DNA of 64,000 bases. Origin: Gnetum montanum. Lineage: Eukaryota > Streptophyta > Gnetopsida > Gnetales > Gnetaceae. Numbering within the stretch: the first letter of the stretch is position 1; each line of letters opens with the position of its first letter. The notes beneath the pieces were generated by a model, which saw only the letters and a list, made by a program, of their open reading frames with translations, made no database searches and had not been told where the DNA came from. The position numbers were made by a program, and so were the translations under genes. The stretch is from positions 267,073-331,072 of the forward strand of contig MNCI01025178.1 of NCBI GenBank assembly GCA_015680685.1. The letters are read 5' to 3'. This document shows, piece by piece, positions 47,881 through 58,891 of the stretch.

Positions 47881-50619
47881 TATTTACATCATAGTAGTAG
47901 AGATCATAGTAGTAGAGATCATAACCATGGATTTGATGCATGGGTTGATATATAAATATATGTATGCGTATACAACCGAATGCATAAGTGGAGTTGTACT
48001 CTCACATTTTAATTTGTGGCGCTCTGAATGTAATCCCAGTTATATTAAGGCCGATTCCATCTTCATCTTCTCTGCACTTTATTATTATTTATTTATTTCT
48101 AAACCCACGTACTGGTAAATTGTTGTTCGAATAATAAGTAACGGTTGCAAGAACGATGGGAATAGTCAGCTGGTTCGTTTCCTCCTCTGCATGAAACCCA
48201 TAGAAACAGACACATATGTGAACTGCCACCGTGAGAGGAGATTCTACCGCAGCTGATGGTTTCAATGGAGGATTTCAGAGCTGCTGGGAACGTGAGGGCC
48301 GTGACATGTAAATCCTTTCATTTTTGCATTCATAGGTCTAGTGGCCATATTGGAAACATTTTTGGCATTGCTAAGCGGCACCTTGAACCCCAGAGGCCGG
48401 CTTCAGAAGATCTTTTCTTACTCCCAATGTGACGTTTTTCTCCGTACTCATAAGATACATCTGATGCTTGGTCTCCTTGCGTTCCTACCATCGGTTGGGC
48501 CCTTCTTCTTTCTGCCCATATGCATTCACATTCCTTGCTGCTGCCGCTGCTGCTCTTTCTACCTGGACATGGCTAAGACCCTTGGCTACACTCAATGCTT
48601 GTGCTTTGATCCTATATGCTGCTGCTTGCGCTCCTTCTTCCTATTCCCCGCATCCACGTCAGCTGCCTCTCGCACGACGGAGTTGCACTTGAACCCAGAA
48701 TCGAGCGCGATCTGCCACAGCTGCTCACTGCAACAGAGGTGCCTCTTCGCGTCCAAATACGTGGCCCGATTGGCCAATACTTGAACCAAATTTGCAGTGC
48801 CGTGTTTTATTATCAGAAAACAAACACTAGTAAAGCAGCCTGTAATGAGAAAAAATACGTTGAAACCCTAAACCTGGGAGGGGAAAACTTGTACAACTTG
48901 CCGCACAACGAGAAAATGACAAGGCCGATCTCAGTATTGCACAGAATGGAGAGTTTGTATGCCCTTTTTCAACAGTCCGTTTGGGCGTTTTGAGAAAGTC
49001 ACCTGCTACTGCCACTGTTAAAAGTTACTGCCACTGCCATGCCCTTAATGAAACTCATGGCCATTACTGAAAACCTCTAGGCCTTCTTAGCATCCGTGTT
49101 GTTTGGTGGTTTTTTTCTAGTGGTGATTTTGTGTAGGGTTTCAGTGCACCTTGTGATCGCCTTCAACTTTTTGTGCTTCTTTTGGATCGGCATTTTGAGT
49201 AACGTTAATGGTGGTAGTATAGAGCAATGGCTGCGGCAGTGTTTGTTGGCTCAGCCATGACCTTGCGGCAGCTATGTATTTTCCATAGTGAATTACAGAA
49301 ATAACATGATGTCCAACTATGTACAGGACAACAGCTTGGTTTTATGGGTCCGTCAGAAAAATTAAATTCTTACGATATGGTAAAAACCCAATTCTAACAA
49401 CTTATTCTTTTATCAGTCTTTATCCAAATGATCAATTCCTGAAAGTATTTCTAACAATAAAGATTCCTTGCTTGTCAATTCATTCACCATTGGCACATTA
49501 TCTTTTGCAATCTTCTATTCACTTTCTTTCGTATGTGCATCATTATTTCTACCAATAATATTATGGTCTCCCTGATATGCATGCCTTTTCTCCTTAAGGG
49601 CTCCATGCAAGGCATGCTTTAGTTGATGATGTAGATAATGATGTTGCTTTGAGGACAATACTCTAGTATACCTAATCTACCTCATAGCATTTTTCAAATA
49701 AGAGTTAGACAGACCTCTGGAATATCCACAAAAGAGATGGGTTGGAAGAAGGTGAACATCTTCAGTAGGGATAAGTAATGATCAAAGAATTCTACAGACT
49801 TCAGCCACGTAAAACTTCCAACCTAGTGAATTTTGAGAAGCAAAATCATATGCTTGATTCCCATGCTAAGTATCAGTCCGATTGATAATCTAAAGAATTA
49901 AAATTAGAGAGAATAAATGCATCCCATCTCATCCAATCTTTTTTAGCAAGTGACAGGAATCAATACCTTTTCAACCTACATCTTGTCATTTCAATAGTTC
50001 TATTGAAATATTTTGAAGGTTTCAATCATCTCATATCTCTGTTCCATGAAATGGCCAAATGTGCCAACACCATCATGCCCTTTAAGAACTACATAGCTTG
50101 ATTCCTTGAGTATTATATCATAAGGGTATTTGGGCAACTAGGACTAAGGTTTTTGACCCATGCACCTTCCCTACTCTTTGAAGAAAGGGTTTAGGACTAC
50201 ATGTATATAGCTTAAGGGTGTGTCCTAATTGTTTCCAAACTTATTGTGACTCTTGTGTATTTATATTTTCTATGATTTATGCATGTGTGATATGTTAGTC
50301 TTGTCACATATTCATGGCATACTTGCTATGCTACTAGCCTTTAGACTAACTTACGCTATGTATTCTTAATGTGGTCACAAGTTACTATGATTTTTAAAGC
50401 ATAGTTCATCTTTTAATATGTCCTTGAGTTCTTTTGGTGCTTCTTAGAACTCCACATAGTGTTGGGAAAGACTCATCAAGGTAATGTCACTATCTTGATT
50501 AGCAAGATATTAGCTTAATTAGTTACCTCATTGTTTTGTTAGGTAAGAAATTTGGTATTTTATGTAATCTAAAAAGATTTTAGAATTTATTCCAAGATAG
50601 ATAGGAAAATGATTTAAAT
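47881..50619. other. Unassigned region with a GC-rich patch
   Basis: 48180-49010 is clearly richer in G and C, and in CpG, than its surroundings, which suggests low-copy, less methylated DNA. A short ORF starts at ATG 48255 (59 codons to 48434; starts MVSMEDFRAAGNVRAV). A frame from 48341 to 48784 is open but has no ATG and is cysteine-rich, and a third frame is open at 48616-48993. None is recognisable. From 49010 to 50619 I see nothing beyond AT-rich spacer. Confidence 0.35.
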
Positions 50620-51453
50620 TTTTTCTTATCTACTATTTTGAATTTTTTCAATAATATTTTTAATCAAAAGGCTCCACCTACTACGCAAGATGACTCTAGT
50701 ATTCGTGAGTTAATGATGTTTCTACAAGAACTCAAAGGTTATCTTCTAGGAAAAATGCTAATGTTAATGGATTATATGCAAAGCTTCTTAAATGGAGTGA
50801 TTCGTTGGTGTGGAAAGTAGCTTGCAACCTTCTTAATAAAGGGCTTCACCATGGTCTAAATCACTCTTAGTATTCTAATCAAGCAGTGTTACCTTTCAAA
50901 AAGAGAGATAGGATAGATCTTAACAATTACTAAATGATTGCAATCAACTCATTTTTCACTAAGCTATTAGTCACTATTTTGAAGAATAAAATTAGTTTGT
51001 AGGCAAAAATGCAAGGTCTCTATGCTTAATCACAAGTAGGCTTTAGAAGAAATCATTCTACTATAGACTATTTAATAATTTTACATCATTATGTGAAGTA
51101 AGCAAAAAGCCCCAGCCACATGACTTTTATCCATTTTGTTGATTTTTCCAATCCTTATGATTCTATTGCCCAAAATAAACTTTGGAAAAGAACAAATAGC
51201 ATTAACATTCCAAAAAATCTATGAAACAATAACATTCATATTAAAGATAATCTTATTGGGAAAGGAACAATTATCAATAATTCAATAGAAGTTAAACAAG
51301 GTTTTCCTTTGACCCCCATCCTTTATTATTCCCAGTCACTTGCACCAGTATAATATTAAATTTAAAGAATGCTACAAAAATTAAAAATACACAAAGTTAC
51401 CCTAGGGAAAACCTTCAAGGTGAAAAACCCCAATAGAAAATTGGCTCTTGGAT
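50620..51453 (+). pseudogene. LINE 2, reverse transcriptase part (left of copia)
   Basis: Order as in plant L1-type RT: FFNNIFNQKAPP, NGLYAKLLKWSDSLVWKVAC, LPFKKRDRIDLNNY, FFTKLLVTILKNKI, QVGFRRNHSTIDY, FIHFVDFSNPYDSI, then EVKQGFPLTPI near 51310. Stops interrupt it. The copia element begins at 51454 and LINE sequence resumes at 55876. Confidence 0.7.
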
Positions 51454-51512
51454 TGTTAGCAGCAGTATAGCTTTAAGATTGAAGCACAAAGAGAATCAAT
51501 GAGAACAATGGA

Positions 51513-51581
51513 NNNNNNNNNNNNNNNNNNNNNNNNNNNNNNNNNNNNNNNNNNNNNNNNNNNNNNNNNNNNNNNNNNNNN
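51513..51581. other. Assembly gap (69 N) in the left copia LTR
   Basis: A run of N falls where the right LTR has about 76 bp of sequence (around 55695-55770), and is followed by a run of T. The collapse or gap probably reflects LTR similarity or a homopolymer. A second single N is at 55875. Confidence 0.95.
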
Positions 51582-51799
51582 TTTTTTTTTTTTTTTTGTG
51601 AGGGATGCTCCCTTAGAGCTCCTTATATATTGCTTGGGTTGCAAAATAAATCCAAAAATAAAAGGGATGAGATAGTTTATTTTGGTGGGGATGGGTATGA
51701 GACCAAATATAAAATAGATAAGAATATAACAAGGCAGAAGTATTTAGAGAAAATAAAGTAGATTTTCCTTCATCCACCTTACAATCTATAGAATTTTCT

Positions 51800-53340
51800 T
51801 CAGTAGACATTTTATTCAAAAGAATCCTTTGCATTTGAATTTCCTTCTGTATATAGTGATACTATATTTCCATGTGCTTCGTTCAGGCATGAAAGGTTGG
51901 ATTCTTGGGTATGCTTATGGCACTTTGACTATCACAACCAATATTAATCAGAGTCAGTGATGCCAAGTTTAGCTATTAGCCTTCAAAGCCATATAGCCTC
52001 TTTGCATGCCAAGTTAGCAACAACATATTCAACTTCATTAGTAGATTGGGCAACACAAGATTGTTTCTAACTTTTCCAAGAAATAGCACCACCAAAAAGA
52101 TTAAACACATATCCACTAGTAGATTTCCCTACTATCAGTATCACCACCCCAATCTACATCAATGAAGCCATGAAGTTCATTAGAATCATTTTTATAACAA
52201 ATCTCATGATTTGAAGTACCATGAAGATATCGAAAGACTCACTTCATTGCAATCCAATATTTTTTTCCTAGATTAGACATTTACCTACTAAGTTTTTTAA
52301 CAATGTAAGAAATATCAAGTCTAGTAGAGACCATTGCATATATTAAACTACCAATAACACTAGCATATGGAATTTTAACCATGAGCTATTTTTTGTCGCT
52401 TGTCTTTGGACATTGTTCAACTGAAAGTTTAATACTAGTTTCACAGGGTGTAGTCATAGGCTTACAATCATGCATATTATATCTTTTAAAAATATTTGCA
52501 ACATATGCAAACTATCCAAGCCAAATCCTTTTATTAGCACTACCCCTTTTAATTTCCATGTCCAAAATTTTTTGTGTAGTACCAAGATCCTTCATCTTAA
52601 ATTGAGAAGATAGATGAAGTTTTAACTCCTAAATATCATGTATGTTATTACCTACTATTAACATGTCATTAAACCTATAGTAGTAAGACAACATATTTTT
52701 AACTTGTATTTTTTACATACAAGAGTCTTCTACACTTCTAACAAAGCCAAGATTTATCATGTGATCATTAAACTTTTTATTCCACATCCTTGGTGCTTTT
52801 TTGAGCCCATATAATGATTTTAATAATTAACACACAATATGCTCTTTTCCTTTAATTTCATATCCTTCAAATTGAAGCATATATATTTCTTCCTCAAGAT
52901 CACCATTGAGGAATGTTGTTTTCACATCCATTTGTTCAAGTTCAAGATCATAAATAGTTATGATAGCCAACAATGATCTTATGGATGTTAATTTTACTAC
53001 TGGAGAGAAGATTTTATCGTAATCAATCCCTTTTCTCTAAGAAAATATTTTAGCTATAAGTCATGCTTTGTATTGATTCCTAAATTTTATTCTATACAAC
53101 CCATTTATTTCCAATGGGTTTTCTCTCTGATGGAAGCTCAGTTAATTCCCAAGTTTTATTTTTATGGATTGATGACATTTCAACATTCATTGCCTATTTC
53201 CACTTTGAATTTTACATAGATGAACATGCCTCATTATTGTTAATAAACATGACATATTCTCTAAATGCAAAGGTAATCTACGTATACATGTTGAATGTCT
53301 TAAATGATCCTATTCACTTTGTTGTTTACTTAAACTATAT
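51800..53340 (-). pseudogene. Copia reverse transcriptase and RNase H
   Basis: On the minus strand: KGIDYDKIFSPVVKLTSIR, then MDVKTTFLNGDLEEEIYM, SLYGLKKAPRMWN, FNDMLIVGNN (catalytic YVDD-type box decayed to FND), IPYASVIGSLIYAM, then RNase H with VFRYLHGTSNHEICY and GFIDVDWGGDTDSR (one catalytic aspartate in DVDW). Stops are scattered through it. Confidence 0.85.
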
Positions 53341-54430
53341 TCTTCCTCTTCATGTGTTGTATCTTCATCTATCATGCTATCACCATCCTTTTCGCTAAGG
53401 GAAATACCCCTAGCCAAGGGAGGATGACCCTCAAAAATTTCATTATTAATTTCAATAGGCACATACATAGGAGTTACATTATTTGAAGGAGTTTTAGTAT
53501 TTGAAGATTCCTTCTTCATAGATCCACATTTTTCTTTAAAGATAACATCTCTACTATAAATAACCCTTTTAGTTTGTGGGTTATACTACTTATAAGCTTC
53601 AACACCATTTCCATAGCCAAGAAAAATACATTTGACAAACTTAGAGTCTAATTTATACCTATCAGATTTTGGAACATTTACATAGGCTTCATAACCAAAA
53701 ATCTTCAAATAGTTTAAATTAATGGACCTACCATTCCAAACCTCCTCTAGAATTTTTCCATCAAGAGCTAATGAAGGAGATCTATTGATAAGATAGCATG
53801 CAGTCAATATTGCTTCATCCTAGAAATGCTTGTTAAGATTTGATTCACTAAGCATACATCTAACACATTTTGTTCGATTAAAGCACTCTACTACTCCATT
53901 TTGTTTAGGAGTCCCTTGAATAGTCTTTTACCTTTGAATGCCTTGTTCTTTATAAAAAACATCAAATTCATTTGAGCAAAACTCACCACCATTATTAGTT
54001 CTTAGAATTTTGATTTTCTTTCCTAAATAATTCTCAATAAGAGCTTTAAATTGTATGAATTTTCCAAACAGTTCAAACTTATGTTTTAATAAATTGATCC
54101 AACTCTTTCTGGGATAATCATCAATAAAAGAAACATAATACATAGCACCTCTAAGAGAACTTGTTTTAATATCTTTAACTAGTTCACATACATTATTATG
54201 TATTAGTTCTAATATTTGAGGAGATTTAGCATTACTTCTTGAAAAACTATGATGCCTCTATTTACCATGTAGACAATCATTCTAGAAATTCAACAAATCT
54301 TTTGAAAACTTAGATTTACCTTGCTTGTAAAGTTCCTTAAGTTCTTTTTCATAGAGTTGTCCCATTCTTTTATGCCACAAATCAATACTTGAATTTAGAT
54401 TAATAACTACAAATGCACTTAATTTTTACT
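53310..54430 (-). pseudogene. Copia integrase and C-terminal region
   Basis: GAG-pre-integrase (LWHKRMGQLYEKELKEL) is followed by the catalytic core: FIDDYPRKSWINLL with the first D, ILRTNNGGEF where the second catalytic D has become N, and a GVVECFNRT-like stretch with the E. Then come LINRSPSLALDGKILEEVWNG, FGYEAYVNVPKSDRYKLDSK and IFLGYGNGVEAYK, the usual copia integrase C-terminus. The acidic stretch at 53519-53310 leads to RT. Confidence 0.88.
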
Positions 54431-54635
54431 TTAATGTCTTAACTTCTAATTTATACAACTTGCTTGTTTTAATTCTAGAAGCCAAAAGAGATGAACCATG
54501 CACTATTGAACATTTTTCACCTCCAAAGATAATAGTTAGTCTTGCTTCATCTACTTCACTTACAAACAAAAGATTTTTAGTAAGTGTTAGAATATGATGT
54601 CCATTGGAAATCAATTTAGCTGTTCCATTTTTAAA

Positions 54636-54821
54636 CTAAATCTTTACATTTCCATAACCTATAACTTTGCATAAACCATCATTACCCAATCTTACCATTT
54701 CAAGATAAGATGATGTATAATCATTAAACCAATCAACATTTGGAGCGTAGTAATGAGATGCACCCAAGTCCACATACCATGAATACGTATCAACATTATC
54801 AGAAGATGAGACAACATGCAA
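54636..54821 (-). pseudogene. Copia protease
   Basis: The active-site region reads SWYVDLGASHYYAPNVDWF. The catalytic D-S-G is changed to D-L-G. A short frame before integrase (54614-54426) keeps LTLTKNLLFVSEVDEA, which belongs to the protease-integrase linker. Confidence 0.85.
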
Positions 54822-54830
54822 ATCTCCCTC

Positions 54831-55574
54831 TCAAGTAGGAGGGACTTGATGACTTTTTGATATATTACTCTCTTTGCCCTTTTTCAGAGGGGCTTTACAA
54901 TCTTTCTTTCCATGACCAACTTTACCACAATTCCAACATTTAGGTAACCTCTTTACAAATTTTTGAGGCTTATTCTTAAATTGAGGCCTCTTAACAAACT
55001 CTGGCTTTACATCATTTTTCATAAATAATACATCATTTTGAGGAGTAGAAGGTTTCCTTCTTGCTTCCATAGACAACAATTGACCAACAATATTATCAGA
55101 AATAAAGATGGTAGATGTATTAGTTACAACCATCACAAATGTCTCCCATGAATTTGGAAGTGTGCTAGGAAGTATGATGCATTGATCTTCCTCATCCATT
55201 TTCACCCCCATAGATTGCAACTGATGGACCAATGTATTAAAGATATTCAGGTGTTTTGTAATGGTAGTACCTTAAATCATACAATCGTTTCTTCAACAAC
55301 AACTTATTGGTTTGGGACTTTGTTTGATACAAAGTTTGCAATTTATCTCATAAATCTTTAGCAGAAGAAACATTAGAAACATTAAGCAATTTTGAATTTG
55401 AAAGACATAAATGAACTTTTTCCACTCTTAATTAGACATTTTATTAAGCTTAACTCCCAAAATTGCACTATGTTGGTCCTTTTCAATGAGGAGAGCCTCC
55501 ACCTTAATTTTCCATAATTCATAGTTGGACTCATTGAACTTTTCAATTTCAATTTTGAATAGAGAGTTGGTCAT
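54831..55574 (-). pseudogene. Copia gag
   Basis: It starts at ATG 55574 (MTNSLFKIEIEKFNESNYEL, then WKIKVEALL), the typical copia gag N-terminus. After a frame break it is open from 55232 to 54831 with LPSTLPNSWETFVMVV and a zinc knuckle CWNCGKVGHGKKDC (54897-54938; C-X2-C-X4-H-X4-C intact). Role in the family: particle formation and RNA binding. Confidence 0.88.
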
Positions 55575-55638
55575 GATATTTCCCTACAATTACTTGACAA
55601 AATAATAGTGGTGTGTGGAACTTGGCTCCGATACCAAT

Positions 55639-55875
55639 TGTTATTACAGCTTCAAGATTGAAGCATAGAGAGAATCAATAAGAATAATGGAGAAGAATTG
55701 CAAGGGAGGATTACAACTTAGGCATTGACCACTATTGTGTCTTTTGTTGTGTCAAGGATGCTCCCTTAGAGCTCCTTATATATTGCTTGGGTTGCCAAAT
55801 AAATCCAAAAATAAAAGGGATAAGGTAGTTTATTTTGGTGGGGATAGGTACAAGACCAAATATAAAATAGATAAN
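55639..55875 (-). repeat. Copia 5' LTR (truncated by an N)
   Basis: It matches the left copy from tgttattacagcttcaag through ctcccttagagctccttata to aaatataaaatagataa, where the single N interrupts it. The last ten or so bases seen in the left LTR are missing. Confidence 0.85.
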
Positions 55876-56170
55876 AAATTCTAGTTTGTCGTACTAAAAA
55901 TAGAACTCACAATTTTTTTCTTGGTGACAAAAGACTTGATATTTATGAATTATAGTTGGAATATCCTTTTTACTTAAAGAGTTTCAAGTGGCATGGAAGC
56001 TCTATTTGCTCTAAGAAATAATTGCAATAGGAAACAAATTTTGGCATGGGAGATCAAAAGAAAACTTTTTTGCAATTTTGTCTAACCCATATTATTATAT
56101 GGGTCTATGGCATAGGAATTTTCTTTTTCCATACATAATTGGAATAAATTAAAGAATGTTCAAAAATAAT
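55876..56170 (+). pseudogene. LINE 2, C-terminal part
   Basis: LINE sequence resumes after the copia element. Broken frames give SSGMEALFALRNNC, then WEIKRKLFCNFV, PILLYGSMA, FSFSIHNWNKLKNVQK. This is the typical region after RT in plant LINEs (LYG...W....W..IE..QK). It is cut again at 56170 by the fold-back element. Confidence 0.7.
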
Positions 56171-56674
56171 TGTTGATGCCTAGATTTTGGTCACAGCAAT
56201 ACCCTTTTTTAAAACTCATTTTAAGACACTATTACCTAGGACGTCTCCCATATAGGTACAAAAACTTGAGAATAGTCCTAGCTTGTGAGGGAAATATGGT
56301 GCTTCGTTTCATTTTAAAAAGGGATGAATATAATCAATTTGTTTAAGATCCTTTTGTACATAAGTATGAAACTAAAAAAATAATTTCTAAATAGATTTAA
56401 AACTCAAATATAGATCATAATAGATTTGAAGGTGGGTAGAAAATAACAAGAATTCAACCAATGTAGCACTAAAATAAAATAACAAACATTCTGCAACTGA
56501 AATGAAAGACTTTATTATCAAATATTTGCATGAAACTACTTTCTCATGAAAATTCAAAACCATATACAACCCAGTTTAAAATGATAACTCAAGCTTACAA
56601 TTTAGTTTAAAATGACAACTGAAGATTAAAATTCAAAAAGGACAAGAAAAACTAAACAATAAAAGATACAACAC

Positions 56675-56844
56675 TTAGCTCATTATAGAGCCTTGAATCT
56701 TTGCCACTAGATCTACAACTTGCTGTAGCAATTTTCCAGCCTGCACCTCTAGGAGGTAAATCTCTTTCAGCAAGTCCAAGTATTTAGCCCTCCTTCTAAC
56801 ACAAAATTGTGATTATTACCATTAGGACCTGATTTCTTAGACAT
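56675..56844 (-). pseudogene. Left-arm copy of the fold-back ORF
   Basis: It starts at ATG 56844 (MSKKSGPNGNNHNFVLEGG), then a frameshift, then YLDLLKEIYLLEVQAGKLLQ and DLVAKIQGSIMS before TAA at 56675. The second part mirrors the end of the right-arm ORF (compare HMDLLEEVRLLKAQGSKLVQ). Confidence 0.6.
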
Positions 56845-56944
56845 AATGAAACACAAACGATATATGAAATTGGAGTGTAAGGATCCTTGGGATTATCAAC
56901 AACAGTGGCAATCAATAGAAGGAGAATGAGTAGAAGGGGATGCA

Positions 56945-57238
56945 ATGGCAAAGGAAGTAGTGGTGAAAGTAGGACTGATAAAATCCTTACCAGAATCAAA
57001 CATCGGGGTTATGCTTGGGGATTCATTATTTGATCACTGTGGATCTTTGCAAACAAAGGAGAAGATTAAGATGGAGCTTTACCTCAACCAAGAGTTTTAT
57101 CAACAACTCTTAGCAGATCAAAAAATTAACCACATGGACTTGTTAGAAGAAGTGCGCCTCTTGAAGGCACAAGGAAGCAAGTTGGTGCAAAAAGCTATTC
57201 AATTGGTGGAAGAAATCAAAAGCTCATTGTACAACTAA
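56945..57238 (+). CDS. Right-arm ORF of the fold-back element, 97 aa, unknown
   Basis: An open frame from ATG 56945 to TAA 57238. The protein is helical with an amphipathic C-terminus (HMDLLEEVRLLKAQGSKLVQ, AIQLVEEIKSSLYN), likely a short coiled coil. I do not recognise the family. The left arm carries a broken inverted copy, so both descend from one sequence. It may be the end of a longer element-encoded protein rather than a complete gene. Confidence 0.45.
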   Translation: MAKEVVVKVGLIKSLPESNIGVMLGDSLFDHCGSLQTKEKIKMELYLNQEFYQQLLADQKINHMDLLEEVRLLKAQGSKLVQKAIQLVEEIKSSLYN

Positions 57239-57810
57239 ATTTCTTCTAAATTTTAAAACAATGTGAATTTTATATTTTACGTAGTTATAGTTTTCAGTTT
57301 ATTTTGTTGTCCTATGAAACTGTAAGTTTCTAGATTGTACAGAACTACCTAAATTTGATTTGAGTCTCAACTATGATCATGACTTAAGCTTTATTTATAT
57401 AGTCCTCTATTATTTTTAGAATCTATTTGAGTTCAATCCATTTCATTTACTAGAAAGCTATACTATCTATTTACGTTTAAATGTTTTTTCCTCTTGTATT
57501 GGTTATTTATTTTTAAAAGAAAATTTTCTATTTACCAACATTTGGATGTTAAGCTAAACCTATGATTTTCATTTTTGGAAAGATTTATGTTGGTTACACT
57601 TTCCTTAATAGTTCAACATCGCACCATATAATTTCATCGTAATAATAAACTAAAAAAACATTTGCATTTAAAATTTAAGATTTCAAACACCATAGTGCTC
57701 ATAATTAGCTAAGACTATTCCCCATATGTACCCATATGGAAAATGCCCCAGGCTTTTGTAAAACTTGTTTTACAAAGGGTGTTGTTGTGACCAAAATCCA
57801 AGCATCAACA

Positions 57811-57930
57811 ACAATTTCTTGTATGTGAATTTCAGGTCAAAGAAGTATCTTAATGCAAAAGACTACCTTATATATTATGATTGCTTGATAACACTACCCC
57901 TTTAATATAAGTAGGAGATAACATACATGT
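57811..57930 (+). pseudogene. LINE 2, last fragment
   Basis: FLYVNFRSKKYLNAKDYLIY follows on from NVQK at 56157 when the fold-back element is set aside, matching the QK.FL....K......ILL pattern of LINE C-termini. Confidence 0.45.
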
Positions 57931-58350
57931 AGATTTTGTATAAAGGTAGCAATAAAGATAACATACAAAGCTAGAGCATTGAAGAAAGGAAAATTTCTCA
58001 CTTGTCCTTTCAATGCTTATCCCAAATTTGTCTTTCTCAATTATCCTTTTAACACACTAAATTTGCCTTTCTCAATTGTCCTTTTAATGCTTGTCCCATC
58101 AAGGTAAGATCTTAGGAGGCTATGAGAAAAAGCTTAACCTCATAGCCTTTTTTAAGTAGATGTGCCCAAGCCTAAACCCAAATCTTCTAACTTAAAAAAT
58201 AAGTCCTTAATGTAAATGATAATCCTTAAAAAGTGTGCTATGGATTTTTATTTTTATTTTTTTGATAAAATTATCAACTTGTGAAACCTTATAAAACTTC
58301 GTTCATTAGGTTTTGAAAACTCATCAGAAACATATCAAAGCTTTGTAAAA
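57931..58350. other. AT-rich spacer
   Basis: No gene seen. Two related stretches with (t)gtcctttcaatgctt / tgtccttttaatgctt lie about 80 bp apart (57997-58100). Confidence 0.4.
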
Positions 58351-58596
58351 TTATATTTTTATAAAATATGCCTTTTGAGATCTCTTGAGGATGTCATTGA
58401 AAAGAAGGGTAAAAGTCAAGAGTGATATATCCTTTGACACATACCATGTTGGATACCCTAAAAACACGTCTTGTTTCATGTCTTTACCTGACGGGAAAAA
58501 CCTGTTCCCATTAATCTGGTATCCTTTCATAAGTTCGGCAATTCTCATGAAAATTCTTGCTTTCAATTTACATGTGAACTCACGATCATCCTCCAT
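58351..58596 (-). CDS. Small ORF, 81 aa, unknown
   Basis: ATG at 58596. The protein begins MEDDREFTCKLKARIFMRIA and contains NRFFPSGKDMKQDVFLGYP and SLLTFTLLFNDILKRSQ. It shares a pattern with the adjacent small ORF 58637-58807: N-[LR]-F-P-x-G ... TF-x-x-LFND. I do not recognise it. It may be a decayed duplicate of a gene piece. It lies downstream of the Agenet gene on the same strand but has no clear splice link to it. Confidence 0.35.
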   Translation of the reverse strand: MEDDREFTCKLKARIFMRIAELMKGYQINGNRFFPSGKDMKQDVFLGYPTWYVSKDISLLTFTLLFNDILKRSQKAYFIKI

Positions 58597-58636
58597 TGGT
58601 TACTAGCATTTCTGCCATTAGTACCATTTTTCACCG

Positions 58637-58807
58637 TTACACACTATTCTCGGTAATCCAAATCATATCATTAAACAGGAAGGAGAACGTCATGTAACCG
58701 GAGACAAGGAGATAAAATTTCCAAGCCGACTCTAGCTCTTGCTGTGCAAAGTCACAGGAATATCTCGAACCATCAGGAAAGAGGTTGTTAGTGTATATCA
58801 CGTTCAT
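58637..58807 (-). CDS. Small ORF, 56 aa, unknown
   Basis: ATG at 58807, TAA at 58637. It reads MNVIYTNNLFPDGSRYSCDF, then a helix (LESAWKFYLLVSG) and MTFSFLFNDMIWITENSV. It is related in pattern to 58351-58596, suggesting a tandem duplication of one short coding piece. It could instead be exons of a longer gene or 3' untranslated sequence of the Agenet gene, which ends only 85 bp upstream on the same strand. Confidence 0.35.
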   Translation of the reverse strand: MNVIYTNNLFPDGSRYSCDFAQQELESAWKFYLLVSGYMTFSFLFNDMIWITENSV

Positions 58808-58891
58808 GTAGGGAGGAGAATAAAAAATTTAAAAGCATTCACTAAACCAAGGCAAACTTTTGGGTCCACAGCCTGACATCCAAACAAACTC

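Larger units (their letters stand above)
51454..55875 (-). mobile_element. Ty1/copia retrotransposon (minus strand) with assembly gaps
   Basis: Domain order right to left is LTR, primer site, gag, protease, integrase, RT, RNase H, LTR, which defines Ty1/copia. The LTRs are short (51454-51731, partly N; 55639-55875, cut by an N) and begin TGTTA, with TAACA at the complete left end. The primer site on the minus strand reads TTGGTATCGGAGCC at about 55625-55638. Pol pieces suggest a Tork/Tnt1-like lineage (MDVKTTFLNGDLEEEIYM). The element interrupts LINE 2. The expected end at 55875 is missing beyond a single N, so the target duplication cannot be read. Confidence 0.9.
56171..57810. mobile_element. 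Fold-back element: two inverted arms with mirrored ORFs
   Basis: The ends are TGTTGATGCCTAGATTTTGG and CCAAAATCCAAGCATCAACA, inverted copies of each other. Similarity continues inwards on both sides for at least 100 bp, and mirrored short ORFs lie about 100 bp either side of the centre (about 56957). The flanking 5-mers ataat and acaat differ by one base and may be a decayed target duplication. LINE 2 continues at 57811 (FLYVNFRSKKYLNAKDY), so this is a discrete insertion. TG...CA ends with a 5-bp duplication suggest LTR-type integration. It may be a palindromic reverse-transcription product or a fold-back transposon. Confidence 0.65.

Noticed and set aside
48341-48784. 147-codon cysteine- and leucine-rich open frame
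   Set aside because: It has no ATG start and no recognisable domain, and overlapping open frames exist in the same GC-rich patch. GC bias explains open frames.
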